A stretch of DNA of 15,766 nucleotides from the NCBI GenBank assembly GCA_014762585.1, contig JABURN010000004.1, positions 1-15,766 of the forward strand, written 5' to 3'. The position numbers were made by a program, and so were the translations under genes. This stretch comes from Methylophaga sp. Its GTDB lineage: Bacteria > Pseudomonadota > Gammaproteobacteria > Nitrosococcales > Methylophagaceae. How positions within the stretch are numbered: position 1 is the first letter of the stretch; every line of letters starts with the position of its first letter. The notes under the pieces are model-generated. The model made no database searches. It was not told the origin of the DNA and saw only the letters and a list, made by a program, of their open reading frames with translations. This document shows, piece after piece, positions 6,657-15,179 of the stretch.

Positions 6657-7838
6657 ATGAAAACATCACCCGAGTTAAGCAGACTGAAAGTCATCATTGC
6701 CGGTATCAGTGCCCTGATTCTGACCGTTGGCATTGCCCGTTTCGCCTACACACCGTTTCTGCCATTAATGCTGGAACAGGCAGGGCTATCAACCCTGGCC
6801 GGTGGTTGGCTGGCCACTTTTAATTACAGTGGTTATCTGCTCGGTGTCATCCTGATTGCCTGGATCAGTGATCTGGAGCTTAAATTCAAACTCTACAGGC
6901 TCAATTTGATCCTGGCTGTGCTAAGCACCATCGCTATGGGTATGACTACCCATGTGGTTTTATGGAGCCTGTTCAGACTGATTGCCGGATTATCCAGCAC
7001 CGCCGGCATTATTCTCGCAGCGGGATTTGTGATGAGTTGGCTGAAACGTCATCAGTTCCGAGGCAACCTGGGTCTGCACTTCTCTGGGCTGGGGCTGGGT
7101 ATTGCGATTCCGGGCATGGCCATTGTCTGGATGAACCATCACCTTGACTGGGCGCTGCAATGGATTGTGATGGGTATATTCGGTCTGGTGTTTTTTATAC
7201 CAGCCTGGCGCTGGATGCCAGCGCCGGTCAAACAAGCTGAGCAGCATGACAGTCAGTTCAAACCACCATCCAGAAGCTGGATGAATCTGATGATTGCGGC
7301 GTATTTCTGTGCCGGTGTCGGCTACGTAGTCAGTGCCACCTTTATTGTGGCGATTCTGGAACATATGCCGGCTCTGGTGGGCTGGGGTGACTGGATCTGG
7401 GTAATCCTGGGCCTAACCGCGGTACCGTCCTGTGTGGTCTGGGACAAAATCTCCCACCGTCTGGGGGAGACCAGCGCTTTAATCGCGAGTTACAGCATTA
7501 TGCTGGTGTCGATCATTATTCCGGCCCTCACTAACAGCCTCTGGCTGAATATGCTGGGGGCGATTCTGTTCGGCGGGACTTTTGCCGGTGTCGTCAGCCT
7601 GATGCTGGTCTTTATCGGTCATAAGTTTCCCCACAATCCGGCCAAAGCCATGGCCAAGCTGACTATAAGTTATAGCGTGGCGCAAATCACTGTACCAGCT
7701 ATCTCTGGATTCATTGCAACAGTATCGGGGAGTTATTCTGGTTCCCTGTGGCTGGCGTCCCTGGCAATGGCTATTGGCATTGTTTTCTTATGCGTGGTCA
7801 AACGCTTGGAGAAGCAAGACTCCAGTTATAAGGCCTGA
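6657..7838 (+). CDS. MFS transporter, YbfB/YjiJ-like
   Basis: A 393-aa major facilitator superfamily protein with about 12 hydrophobic segments, close to the usual family length. The first helix and loop (VGIARFAYTPFLPLMLEQAG) and the following GGWLATFNYSGYLLG are characteristic of the YbfB/YjiJ (MFS_4) subfamily, whose substrates are not well defined. The central loop (~residues 185-205, PVKQAEQHDS region) is hydrophilic and separates the two six-helix halves. AGGA 4 nt before the ATG at 6657 is the likely SD. It has its own promoter with a palindrome, suggesting regulated, perhaps stress- or drug-linked, expression. The adjacent HPP gene gives no clear clue to substrate. Confidence 0.85.
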   Translation: MKTSPELSRLKVIIAGISALILTVGIARFAYTPFLPLMLEQAGLSTLAGGWLATFNYSGYLLGVILIAWISDLELKFKLYRLNLILAVLSTIAMGMTTHVVLWSLFRLIAGLSSTAGIILAAGFVMSWLKRHQFRGNLGLHFSGLGLGIAIPGMAIVWMNHHLDWALQWIVMGIFGLVFFIPAWRWMPAPVKQAEQHDSQFKPPSRSWMNLMIAAYFCAGVGYVVSATFIVAILEHMPALVGWGDWIWVILGLTAVPSCVVWDKISHRLGETSALIASYSIMLVSIIIPALTNSLWLNMLGAILFGGTFAGVVSLMLVFIGHKFPHNPAKAMAKLTISYSVAQITVPAISGFIATVSGSYSGSLWLASLAMAIGIVFLCVVKRLEKQDSSYKA

Positions 7839-7852
7839 ATTCACTCTCTGCA

Positions 7853-7879
7853 GGGCAAAGTGGAGCAATTGTGTTGCCC
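7853..7879. repeat. inverted repeat GGGCAA / TTGCCC after the MFS gene
   Basis: GGGCAA (7853-7858) and TTGCCC (7874-7879) pair over six bases with a 15-nt loop, 15 bp after the MFS stop. There is no uridine tract just after it, so as an intrinsic terminator it would be weak. The surrounding 156 bp (7839-7994) show no ORF and no convincing promoter for the next gene. Confidence 0.3.
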
Positions 7880-7994
7880 ACTACTAAACAGGCTTTTGTT
7901 TGTGTTATAACAATTGATAAGAGGCTCTCACCGCAAAACAGAAATGGGAGTGGCAAATATTGCAAAGCCCTGATGATATCGCAAGTTCAAAAAC

Positions 7995-10900
7995 ATGAGT
8001 TTTGATAATCTCACGCCTCTGGTCTACATCGCTCTCTCATTGGTGTGGTTTCTGATACTACTTCTCTACGTAGTCAAATTAAACAAATTAGAGTCAGTCA
8101 GTAGAGCAATTAAAGTACTCCTATTGATACTTGCTATCGATGCTTTCAGAACACTGATTGAATCGACTTATTTTGGTGTTTATTTCTCTTCTTTGTATGG
8201 TCACCTGAACGCTTCCCTGTATCAGGTTTTATCCAATCCGAAGTTATTAATTATTCCGAAGCTGCTCAACCTCGCTGCTGCATTATTGGTTCTTTTTCTT
8301 CTCTTACGATTCTGGTTACCAAAACTTATTTCTGAAGAAACGGCCAGTCAGCAACAACTTATGGCCTCGGAGAAACGTGCCAAATCTGCCATTCAGAACT
8401 CTCCAAACCCTCTCGTTATTCATAATGAAAAAGGTGAGATTCTGGCGATAAGTGAGAAAACGTTTGAACTGACTGGCTATACCCATGATGAGCTGAAAAC
8501 CATTGAAGATTGGACTCGGCTTCTTTATCGGCATAAAGCTGAGGAAATACTTGCCAAAATCAGACACAACTATATTCGTGATCACAAGTTTAACTATGGT
8601 GAGCAGGAAATTTATACCAAAGCAGGAGAAAAGCTCATATGGGATATCAAAATGGTACCGTTGGGACAGAGCAAGGAGGGGACAAAAATTCACTTTGCAG
8701 TGGCGCAGGATGTCACACAAACCAAGAAATTATTCAGCAGCCTCGAGTTTACGCAATATTGTCTTGATCAGGTATCACAGGATATTTTCTGGATTGATGC
8801 TGATCTCAGGATATCCAGCTATAACGCCTTTGCTGCTAAGCAGACAGGTTACAGCAGTGATGAATTACAAAACAAATCTATACAGAAAATACTGCTGGTA
8901 CAGGATGCTGCATGGTCAGAAATCTGGCAACAGGCTCGTGATACAAAATCACACTTTTTAAGGGGATATCTTCGAACAAAAGCCGACCTCGAAATACCAG
9001 TTGAGATTTTCATTAACTACGTTGAATTTGCCGGTAAGGCTTATTTATGTCTTTTTGTGCAGGATATTCTCGAGAAGCTGGAGGCTGAGCGCTCGATAAA
9101 AGAGAGCGAGTTGAGAAGAAGGTTTGCACTGGATTCTGCCAAGATCGGCGACTGGGACTTAGATCTGATCACGAATACAACCCGACGTTCACTAAGACAT
9201 GATCAGTGTTTCGGTTACAGTGAAGCAGTAGATGATTGGAGTTATGAGAAATTCCTATCACACGTTTATCCTGAGGATAAAACACTCGTGGATCAAGCTT
9301 TTCAATCTGCACTGAGAGAGGGTGGGGATTATGATGTTGAATTCCGGGTTGTATGGCCTGATAAATCGGTGCACTGGCTATGGTCAAAGGGCACCGTTTT
9401 TCATGATGACCTCGGACAGCCAACCAGGGTCTCCGGCATTCAGGTAGACATCACTGACAAGAAAATCATCGAAACGGAAAAAAATAGCCTTCTTGAGAAA
9501 CTCAGAGAGCAAGCTTCGCTTCTCGACAAAGCGCACGATGCCATCATCGTTCGTAAAATTGATGGCAGCATCAAATACTGGAATAAGAGCGCTGAAGAAC
9601 TCTATGGATGGACTGCCGATGAAGCATTCAACGGTAACATTGAGAAGATGATGTATGCCAATGAGCAGGACTTTGCTGACTCTATAAATATTTGCCTCAA
9701 GAGAGAGGAATGGAGAGGAGAGGTAGAACAGCTAAAGAGAGATGGTACGACGATAGTTGTAGACTCTCACTGGACACTTGTCAGAAATGAGCTCAGCGAG
9801 CCCGCTGAGTTTTTTACCATCAACACAGACATAACCCGTCGTAAAAAGGCAGAACAGGAAATCAAAACGATTGCCTACTATGATGCGCTGACGGGATTGC
9901 CCAATCGTGTCCTTTTGGAGAATCACCTGGATAAGCAAATTAACGATATAGAGGGTGAAGACGAGCGATTCTGTCTGATGATTCTGGATCTGGATAATTT
10001 CAAGAACGTCAATGACAGTTATGGGCACTTCATGGGTGATCTATTGCTCACGATGCTGACTGAGCGGCTTGTCAATGTGGCGCAGTATGAAAACTTCGTT
10101 GCGCGTTTTGGTGCTGACGAATTTGTGGTAGTAACTGCCAGCGAAGTAATGTCTGACAGTCTTATCATTGAGCATGGCCGGGCGCTGGCTGAGAAAATCA
10201 TGAGTAAGATCAGCCAAGTCTATAAACTTCATGACGAGGAAATCTTCAGTTCTTGCAGTATCGGAATCACTGTTGCCGGAATGGAGGCCACCGTAGCTGA
10301 CACGATTAAACAGGCTGACTTGGCGATGCACCTGGCCAAAAAGCATGGAAAGAATAATATCCAGTTTTTTGATGAAGAACTGCAACGTAATGTGATAAGA
10401 AAAGCCTCACTGGAGACACATCTTCGCCGTGCACAGGAAAACGACGAATTGACGCTTTTCTACCAACCTCAATGCCTTTCAAATGGTCAAGTGGTGGGCT
10501 GTGAAGCGCTGCTCAGATGGCATAATCCAAGCTTGGGAGCGGTGTCACCGGGTGAGTTCATACCTATTGCTGAAGAAGCGGCACTAATCCTTTCTATTGG
10601 TGACTGGACCCTGGTTAAGGTCTGTGAAACGCTGGAAAAATGGTCACAACTGGAAGGGCTTAACAACATTTCTATTTCTCTTAACATCAGCGTCAGACAA
10701 TTTAAAAGCGAACACTTTGTTGAAGCCGTGCATAGCATTCTCTCGAGGTATTACTTCGAACACAGTTTACTCAAGCTGGAACTCACCGAGAGCACATTGG
10801 CCGATGACCTTCCGCTCACAGTTAAAGTCATGGATGAATTGAGAAAGCTTGGGTTAAATATCTCTCTTGATGACTTTGGCACTGGCTATTCATCACTTTC

Positions 10901-11174
10901 GTATTTGCAATCACTCCCAATTGAGGAACTCAAGATCGACCAGTCATTTGTCAGGGGAGTCAATGAGAGTCAGAGTGCGAATGCCATCGTTGACACGATT
11001 ATCAAGCTAGCAGACAGTCTTGAGCTGGACGTGGTTGCAGAAGGCGTGGAGACAGAATCACAGCTCTCAGTATTGAAAACCCTTGGCTGCCGATGTTTCC
11101 AAGGTTACTTTTTTAGTAAGCCAAAAGCGCTGGATGAGATAGAGAAGCTGATCGTGAAATCAATCCCAGATTGA
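7995..11174 (+). CDS. 3TM-PAS-PAS-PAS-PAS-GADEF-EAL protein
   Basis: A 1059-aa inner-membrane c-di-GMP protein, most likely a phosphodiesterase. The N-terminus has three TM helices (~5-28, 37-55, 84-109) with IESTYFGVYF and LLIIPKLLNL, a sensor region I recognise from other bacterial signalling proteins but cannot name. Four PAS domains follow (~128-245, 250-362, 376-490, 508-618); the third is PAS_3-like with a HWLW motif and YPEDK. The GGDEF domain (~622-790) has the catalytic loop GADEF at 706-710, so the second glycine is lost, and the I-site positions are Gln/Asn rather than Arg/Asp. The EAL domain (~808-1055) is intact: E837, N897, E929, E932, D959/D960, K980, E1016, Q1036. The ATG at 7995 has no clear SD; an in-frame stop 19 nt upstream rules out a longer protein. 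The next GGDEF-EAL gene starts at or shortly after its stop. Confidence 0.88.
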   Translation: MSFDNLTPLVYIALSLVWFLILLLYVVKLNKLESVSRAIKVLLLILAIDAFRTLIESTYFGVYFSSLYGHLNASLYQVLSNPKLLIIPKLLNLAAALLVLFLLLRFWLPKLISEETASQQQLMASEKRAKSAIQNSPNPLVIHNEKGEILAISEKTFELTGYTHDELKTIEDWTRLLYRHKAEEILAKIRHNYIRDHKFNYGEQEIYTKAGEKLIWDIKMVPLGQSKEGTKIHFAVAQDVTQTKKLFSSLEFTQYCLDQVSQDIFWIDADLRISSYNAFAAKQTGYSSDELQNKSIQKILLVQDAAWSEIWQQARDTKSHFLRGYLRTKADLEIPVEIFINYVEFAGKAYLCLFVQDILEKLEAERSIKESELRRRFALDSAKIGDWDLDLITNTTRRSLRHDQCFGYSEAVDDWSYEKFLSHVYPEDKTLVDQAFQSALREGGDYDVEFRVVWPDKSVHWLWSKGTVFHDDLGQPTRVSGIQVDITDKKIIETEKNSLLEKLREQASLLDKAHDAIIVRKIDGSIKYWNKSAEELYGWTADEAFNGNIEKMMYANEQDFADSINICLKREEWRGEVEQLKRDGTTIVVDSHWTLVRNELSEPAEFFTINTDITRRKKAEQEIKTIAYYDALTGLPNRVLLENHLDKQINDIEGEDERFCLMILDLDNFKNVNDSYGHFMGDLLLTMLTERLVNVAQYENFVARFGADEFVVVTASEVMSDSLIIEHGRALAEKIMSKISQVYKLHDEEIFSSCSIGITVAGMEATVADTIKQADLAMHLAKKHGKNNIQFFDEELQRNVIRKASLETHLRRAQENDELTLFYQPQCLSNGQVVGCEALLRWHNPSLGAVSPGEFIPIAEEAALILSIGDWTLVKVCETLEKWSQLEGLNNISISLNISVRQFKSEHFVEAVHSILSRYYFEHSLLKLELTESTLADDLPLTVKVMDELRKLGLNISLDDFGTGYSSLSYLQSLPIEELKIDQSFVRGVNESQSANAIVDTIIKLADSLELDVVAEGVETESQLSVLKTLGCRCFQGYFFSKPKALDEIEKLIVKSIPD

Positions 11175-11225
11175 TTGAGTATATGCGAATACGGCCACTA
11201 TCACTCTAACAATGAAGAAGCTATT

Positions 11226-13766
11226 GTGAGGAAAAAACAACTACTTACATCAAAAATTATTCAGTACACCAGTGTTGTGCTTTTGCTGTTGTTATTGTCT
11301 GTATTTAGCACTCGATATGACTGGCATGGCAGTATTGAGCTGCACACACTCATGGAAACGATCGCCACTATTTTGGCCTTGACTGTAGGCATACTGTCAC
11401 TTATCCGCTATTACGGCAGATCAGAAACGCAATATCTATATATTGGTGCGGGTTTTGTGGGCACCGCTTTCTTGGATGGTTATCACGCCCTGGTCACATC
11501 CAGTTTCTTCCTTGTATATATGCCGACCCAGTATGCCGATCTCGTTCCATGGAGTTGGAGTGCCTCTAGATTTTTCCTGTCATTTTTTATTCTCATTCAC
11601 GCTGCATTTGTTCTTAGAAAAGCCCAGCAAACAGAGTCTAATGTCTCACCACAAAACGTTTACTTAGTTACGTTTTTAATGACACTGACTTTTTTCTTGT
11701 TATTTGCGTGGTTCCCACTACCTGAGATATCAAGTAAAGATAACTTTGTAGCCAGACCTTTTGAGCTCATACCCGGTTTGTTCTTCATCTTGTCATTGAT
11801 TGCCCATCTGATGGCTGGACACTGGAAAACACATAATTTTGATCATTGGGTGGTGCTGTTTTTGATAGTGAGTCTGATGACACAAACCGCTTTCATGCCA
11901 TTTTCGCATGAAGTCAACGATAGTGCTTTCAATCTTGCGCATTTGCTCAAGAAAGCAAGCTATTGCATTGTTCTTATTGGTCTTTTTATTAGTTTGTATA
12001 AAAGTTATCAAGCACTCAGCAAGGAATTAAACAATAGCCGAACACTTGAACTCGCACTGTCTGAGAAGGCTGAGATGTTTGAGCAAAGTGAAAAAAAGTT
12101 TCGTGCAATTGCTGACTTCACTTCAGGTTGGGAACTCTGGCATTCACCGAATGGTGATGTGATTTATACCAATCCTGCTTGTCATGAATTCACCGGCTAT
12201 TGTGAGGAGGATTTCACCTCAGGACGTTTAAAAGTCTCTGATTTGCTTGCGTCCGGACAGTCTGATGAAGTGCTAAAACATTTCAAGACTATCCAGCCAT
12301 CTGATGGCATAGGGGATATCGAATTTCTGATTGAGAAAAAGAATGGTGAACAAATCTGGATCAGTCAGATTTTTCAGTCAACCTTCGATGAAGATGGCGA
12401 GTTTTCCGGTCGACGAGAGAGTAATCGTGATATCACTGAAAAGAAAAAGCAGGCAACTCTGATTTGGCAGCAAGCCAACATTGATCCACTGACAGGACTG
12501 GCCAACCGGGTACAGTTTCAATCTGCTTTGGAGAGAGAGATCGAACGTACCCAGCGCAATCAAACATCACTGGCGGTGCTGATGATTGATCTGGACGACT
12601 TTAAACATATCAATGACACCGAAGGTCACAGTTTTGGCGACAAAGTGATAGTGGCTGTCGCAGACCGCATTAAATCATCGATACGTAAATTTGATGTGGC
12701 AGGTCGCTTTGGTGGTGATGAGTTTAATGTAATTATCACGCAGTTGACGCATCAGAGAACCATCGACAATATCTGCTCCAAGCTGCTTCGCGAGATACAA
12801 CAACCCATCAAAATCAACAAGAAATCGATACGTCTTGGTTGTTCCATTGGTGTCAGTCTGTATCCAAATGATGAAAATGATTCTGAAAAACTCATTAGAG
12901 ATGCTGACCTTGCCATGTATTCAGCAAAACACGCTGGAAGGGGCACGTATCGCTTCTACAGCAGTGAATTACAGGAAAATAGCACCCGAAGAATGTCAAT
13001 GCATGAAGACATACTGGATGCACTGGAAAACAACTATCTTGAGCTTTGGTACCAACCAATTATTGATCTCGATAGCAACAAAGCCAAATTCGCCGAAGCA
13101 TTAATTCGTCTCAATCACCCTGAAAAAGGCTATTTACCTACGGCAGAATTCATATCTGTCGCAGAAGACACCGGTGCCATCATACAGTTAGGAGATTGGG
13201 TTTTTGCGAGAGTCATTGATGATGTTTCGAGCTATCTGGAACAACTTCAATTTCTAGAAAAGATTTTTATCAATCTATCCGCACGTCAGTTTCATGAAAC
13301 CAATTTGCAGTTTGAGAAATTTATCGAACAGGCTGAAGTACATCGAGTGAAACCAGGTTATTTCTGCATGGAAATCACTGAGCGAGTCATTCTGGAGCCG
13401 AATAATTTCGTGTCGGATAATCTGGCTAAATTGCGACAAGCAGGGATGAATATTGCGATTGATGATTTCGGTACGGGCTATTCGTCTTTGGCTTACATAC
13501 AAAGGTATGATGCAGACTTTCTGAAAATTGACAAAACGTTCATTAATAACATCACAAAAAGTGGTCGCGATTTGGCGTTGGTAGAAGCTATTGTTGCGAT
13601 GTCAAAAAAATTGAACATTTCGGTGGTGGCTGAGGGAGTCGAGAATGCTGAGCAGATGAACATTCTCAGAAAGGCCGGCTGTGATTTTGCACAAGGTTAT
13701 TTTATTGCTAAGCCAATGCCTCTGAAGCAGTTTATGGAATTTGAGTCTTTAAAAACCGTTGGCTGA
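11226..13766 (+). CDS. 7TM-PAS-GGDEF-EAL protein
   Basis: An inner-membrane dual c-di-GMP enzyme of 846 aa from the preferred GTG. I chose GTG 11226 because it gives MRKKQLLTSKI and a clean first helix, with GAAGAAG 5 nt upstream. A TTG at 11175, immediately after the preceding stop, would add 17 residues and has no SD. Seven or so TM helices (~10-265) form a MASE3-like sensor (LHTLMETIA, FLDGYHALVTS, PWSWSASRFF); that family name is tentative. One PAS (~289-408) precedes GGDEF (~416-580), with intact GGDEF at 496-500 and RxxD I-site RKFD at 487-490. EAL (~590-840) keeps E624, N683, E716, E719, D746/D747, K767, E803 and Q823. Both activities look possible. Likely co-transcribed with the preceding gene; 27 bp separate its stop from the convergent kinase stop. 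Confidence 0.88.
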   Translation: MRKKQLLTSKIIQYTSVVLLLLLLSVFSTRYDWHGSIELHTLMETIATILALTVGILSLIRYYGRSETQYLYIGAGFVGTAFLDGYHALVTSSFFLVYMPTQYADLVPWSWSASRFFLSFFILIHAAFVLRKAQQTESNVSPQNVYLVTFLMTLTFFLLFAWFPLPEISSKDNFVARPFELIPGLFFILSLIAHLMAGHWKTHNFDHWVVLFLIVSLMTQTAFMPFSHEVNDSAFNLAHLLKKASYCIVLIGLFISLYKSYQALSKELNNSRTLELALSEKAEMFEQSEKKFRAIADFTSGWELWHSPNGDVIYTNPACHEFTGYCEEDFTSGRLKVSDLLASGQSDEVLKHFKTIQPSDGIGDIEFLIEKKNGEQIWISQIFQSTFDEDGEFSGRRESNRDITEKKKQATLIWQQANIDPLTGLANRVQFQSALEREIERTQRNQTSLAVLMIDLDDFKHINDTEGHSFGDKVIVAVADRIKSSIRKFDVAGRFGGDEFNVIITQLTHQRTIDNICSKLLREIQQPIKINKKSIRLGCSIGVSLYPNDENDSEKLIRDADLAMYSAKHAGRGTYRFYSSELQENSTRRMSMHEDILDALENNYLELWYQPIIDLDSNKAKFAEALIRLNHPEKGYLPTAEFISVAEDTGAIIQLGDWVFARVIDDVSSYLEQLQFLEKIFINLSARQFHETNLQFEKFIEQAEVHRVKPGYFCMEITERVILEPNNFVSDNLAKLRQAGMNIAIDDFGTGYSSLAYIQRYDADFLKIDKTFINNITKSGRDLALVEAIVAMSKKLNISVVAEGVENAEQMNILRKAGCDFAQGYFIAKPMPLKQFMEFESLKTVG

Positions 13767-13793
13767 GCCATGATTGAATACAAGAGCAACTTA

Positions 13794-15179
13794 TTATTGA
13801 TCTTTCTCAAAGGGAAGATACAGGGAAAACTGCGTTCTATGCTCATCAGAGTTTACAGTGATCTCGCCATGATGTGCCTTTGCGATTGATTTCACCAGGG
13901 CAAGACCAAGGCCAGATCCGCGGTCATCCCTGTCCCTGGCTCTATAAAAACGGTCAAAAATTTTACCCTGATCTTCAACCGGAATAAGGTCACCAGTGTT
14001 GATAACATGAATGATTGCATGTGATGGCGTAGACTCAATCAGCACCTTCACTTCAGTGTTTTTATGAGCATGCTTGATGGCATTTGTCAGTAGGTTGCCG
14101 ACAGCACGGCGTAACATCAATCGGTTAGCTCTTATCTGAGCGTCTCCCTGGTAGGTCAACAATATCTCTCGTTCTGCGGCGCTCAGACTGTAGAATTCAA
14201 TCAGGCTTCCTATTTCGCTTCTTAGACAGATATTTTCGGGTTCTGGTAACTGCTGTGTATTGTCCGTCTGTGCCAGAAATAGCATATCGGCGATCATCTG
14301 ACTCATGCGCTGTAACTCTTCCATGCTGGAATAGAGCACCTCACGGTATTCATCGGAGCTTCTGTCAGCACTCAGCGCCACCTGAGTCTGGGTCATTAAG
14401 GAAGTTACCGGTGTCCGCAGTTCATGAGCGATATCTGAGGAATAATCGGCCAGATGCTGAAAAGCGTCATCAATGCGTCTCATCATGGCATTCAGAGAGT
14501 TTGATAGCTGAGCCAGTTCTCTGGGGACCTGGTTGGTGTCGAGCGGATCATTCAATTGCGATACGGACAGATTACGAATCTTTTTCACGATGGCCGAGAG
14601 CGGTCGTAATGAATAGCGAATCGCCAACCAACCCAGCACTGTGGACATGACAATCGCGGCTAACAGAATCAGCCACAGACTCTGATTGAACTGCTGCAGG
14701 AAGCTGAGGTGATAATCAATCGCGATGGCTGCAGTAATATGAAATGACTGTCCGCTTGCGGTCTCAAAACCTTGATAGCGAAGCCGATAATGTCTTTTAT
14801 CCGCCGTTTCCAGCGTGACGGGCTGCTCCGCGACGTCAGCCTGCCAGCGCAATAACTCAGCAGCGTCAGGATCACTCAGGTAAACCCTGTGCCCCTGGGC
14901 ATCGCTTACCAGCAGCAGAGGATGATGATGCCCAATAAGAATATCTTCGAAACGCTGAGTCAGATTGTCACCTCCCTGTTCCAGGGTGATTTCAACCCGC
15001 TTGATAATCGCCTCTAACTCGGCATTGTCACCGACTTTGAAATGGTGGCGAATAGCCGTTTCAACAAACAAGCCCAGACCGCTGATTACAATCAACATAA
15101 TCAGCGCAAACAACAGGGTTTGTCTGGCAGCCAGCGATAAGGATTTGAATTTAGTCCTGGCTTGTTGCATCACAGACAT
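13794..15179 (-). CDS. heavy-metal-type sensor histidine kinase
   Basis: A 461-aa membrane histidine kinase of the CusS/CopS class, typically sensing copper, silver or related metals in the periplasm. TM1 (~21-44) and TM2 (~167-188) bracket a ~120-aa periplasmic sensor containing a His cluster (GHHHP, 83-87) that could bind metal. HAMP (~189-242) leads to the H box SSDIAHELRTPVTSL with phospho-accepting His252. The ATPase domain shows the N box NLLTNAIKHA (362-371), an F box KIFDRFYRAR and the G box GSGLGLALVKS (421-431). The ATG at 15179 lies inside the response-regulator gene (29-nt overlap), so the two are co-translated; a second in-frame ATG three codons in is possible. The metal itself cannot be read from sequence, and the symbol is left blank for that reason. 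Confidence 0.9.
   Translation of the reverse strand: MSVMQQARTKFKSLSLAARQTLLFALIMLIVISGLGLFVETAIRHHFKVGDNAELEAIIKRVEITLEQGGDNLTQRFEDILIGHHHPLLLVSDAQGHRVYLSDPDAAELLRWQADVAEQPVTLETADKRHYRLRYQGFETASGQSFHITAAIAIDYHLSFLQQFNQSLWLILLAAIVMSTVLGWLAIRYSLRPLSAIVKKIRNLSVSQLNDPLDTNQVPRELAQLSNSLNAMMRRIDDAFQHLADYSSDIAHELRTPVTSLMTQTQVALSADRSSDEYREVLYSSMEELQRMSQMIADMLFLAQTDNTQQLPEPENICLRSEIGSLIEFYSLSAAEREILLTYQGDAQIRANRLMLRRAVGNLLTNAIKHAHKNTEVKVLIESTPSHAIIHVINTGDLIPVEDQGKIFDRFYRARDRDDRGSGLGLALVKSIAKAHHGEITVNSDEHRTQFSLYLPFEKDQ

Noticed and set aside
7853..7879. Intrinsic terminator after the MFS gene
   Set aside because: A six-base stem with a 15-nt loop and no uridine tract does not meet the usual pattern; kept only as an inverted repeat.
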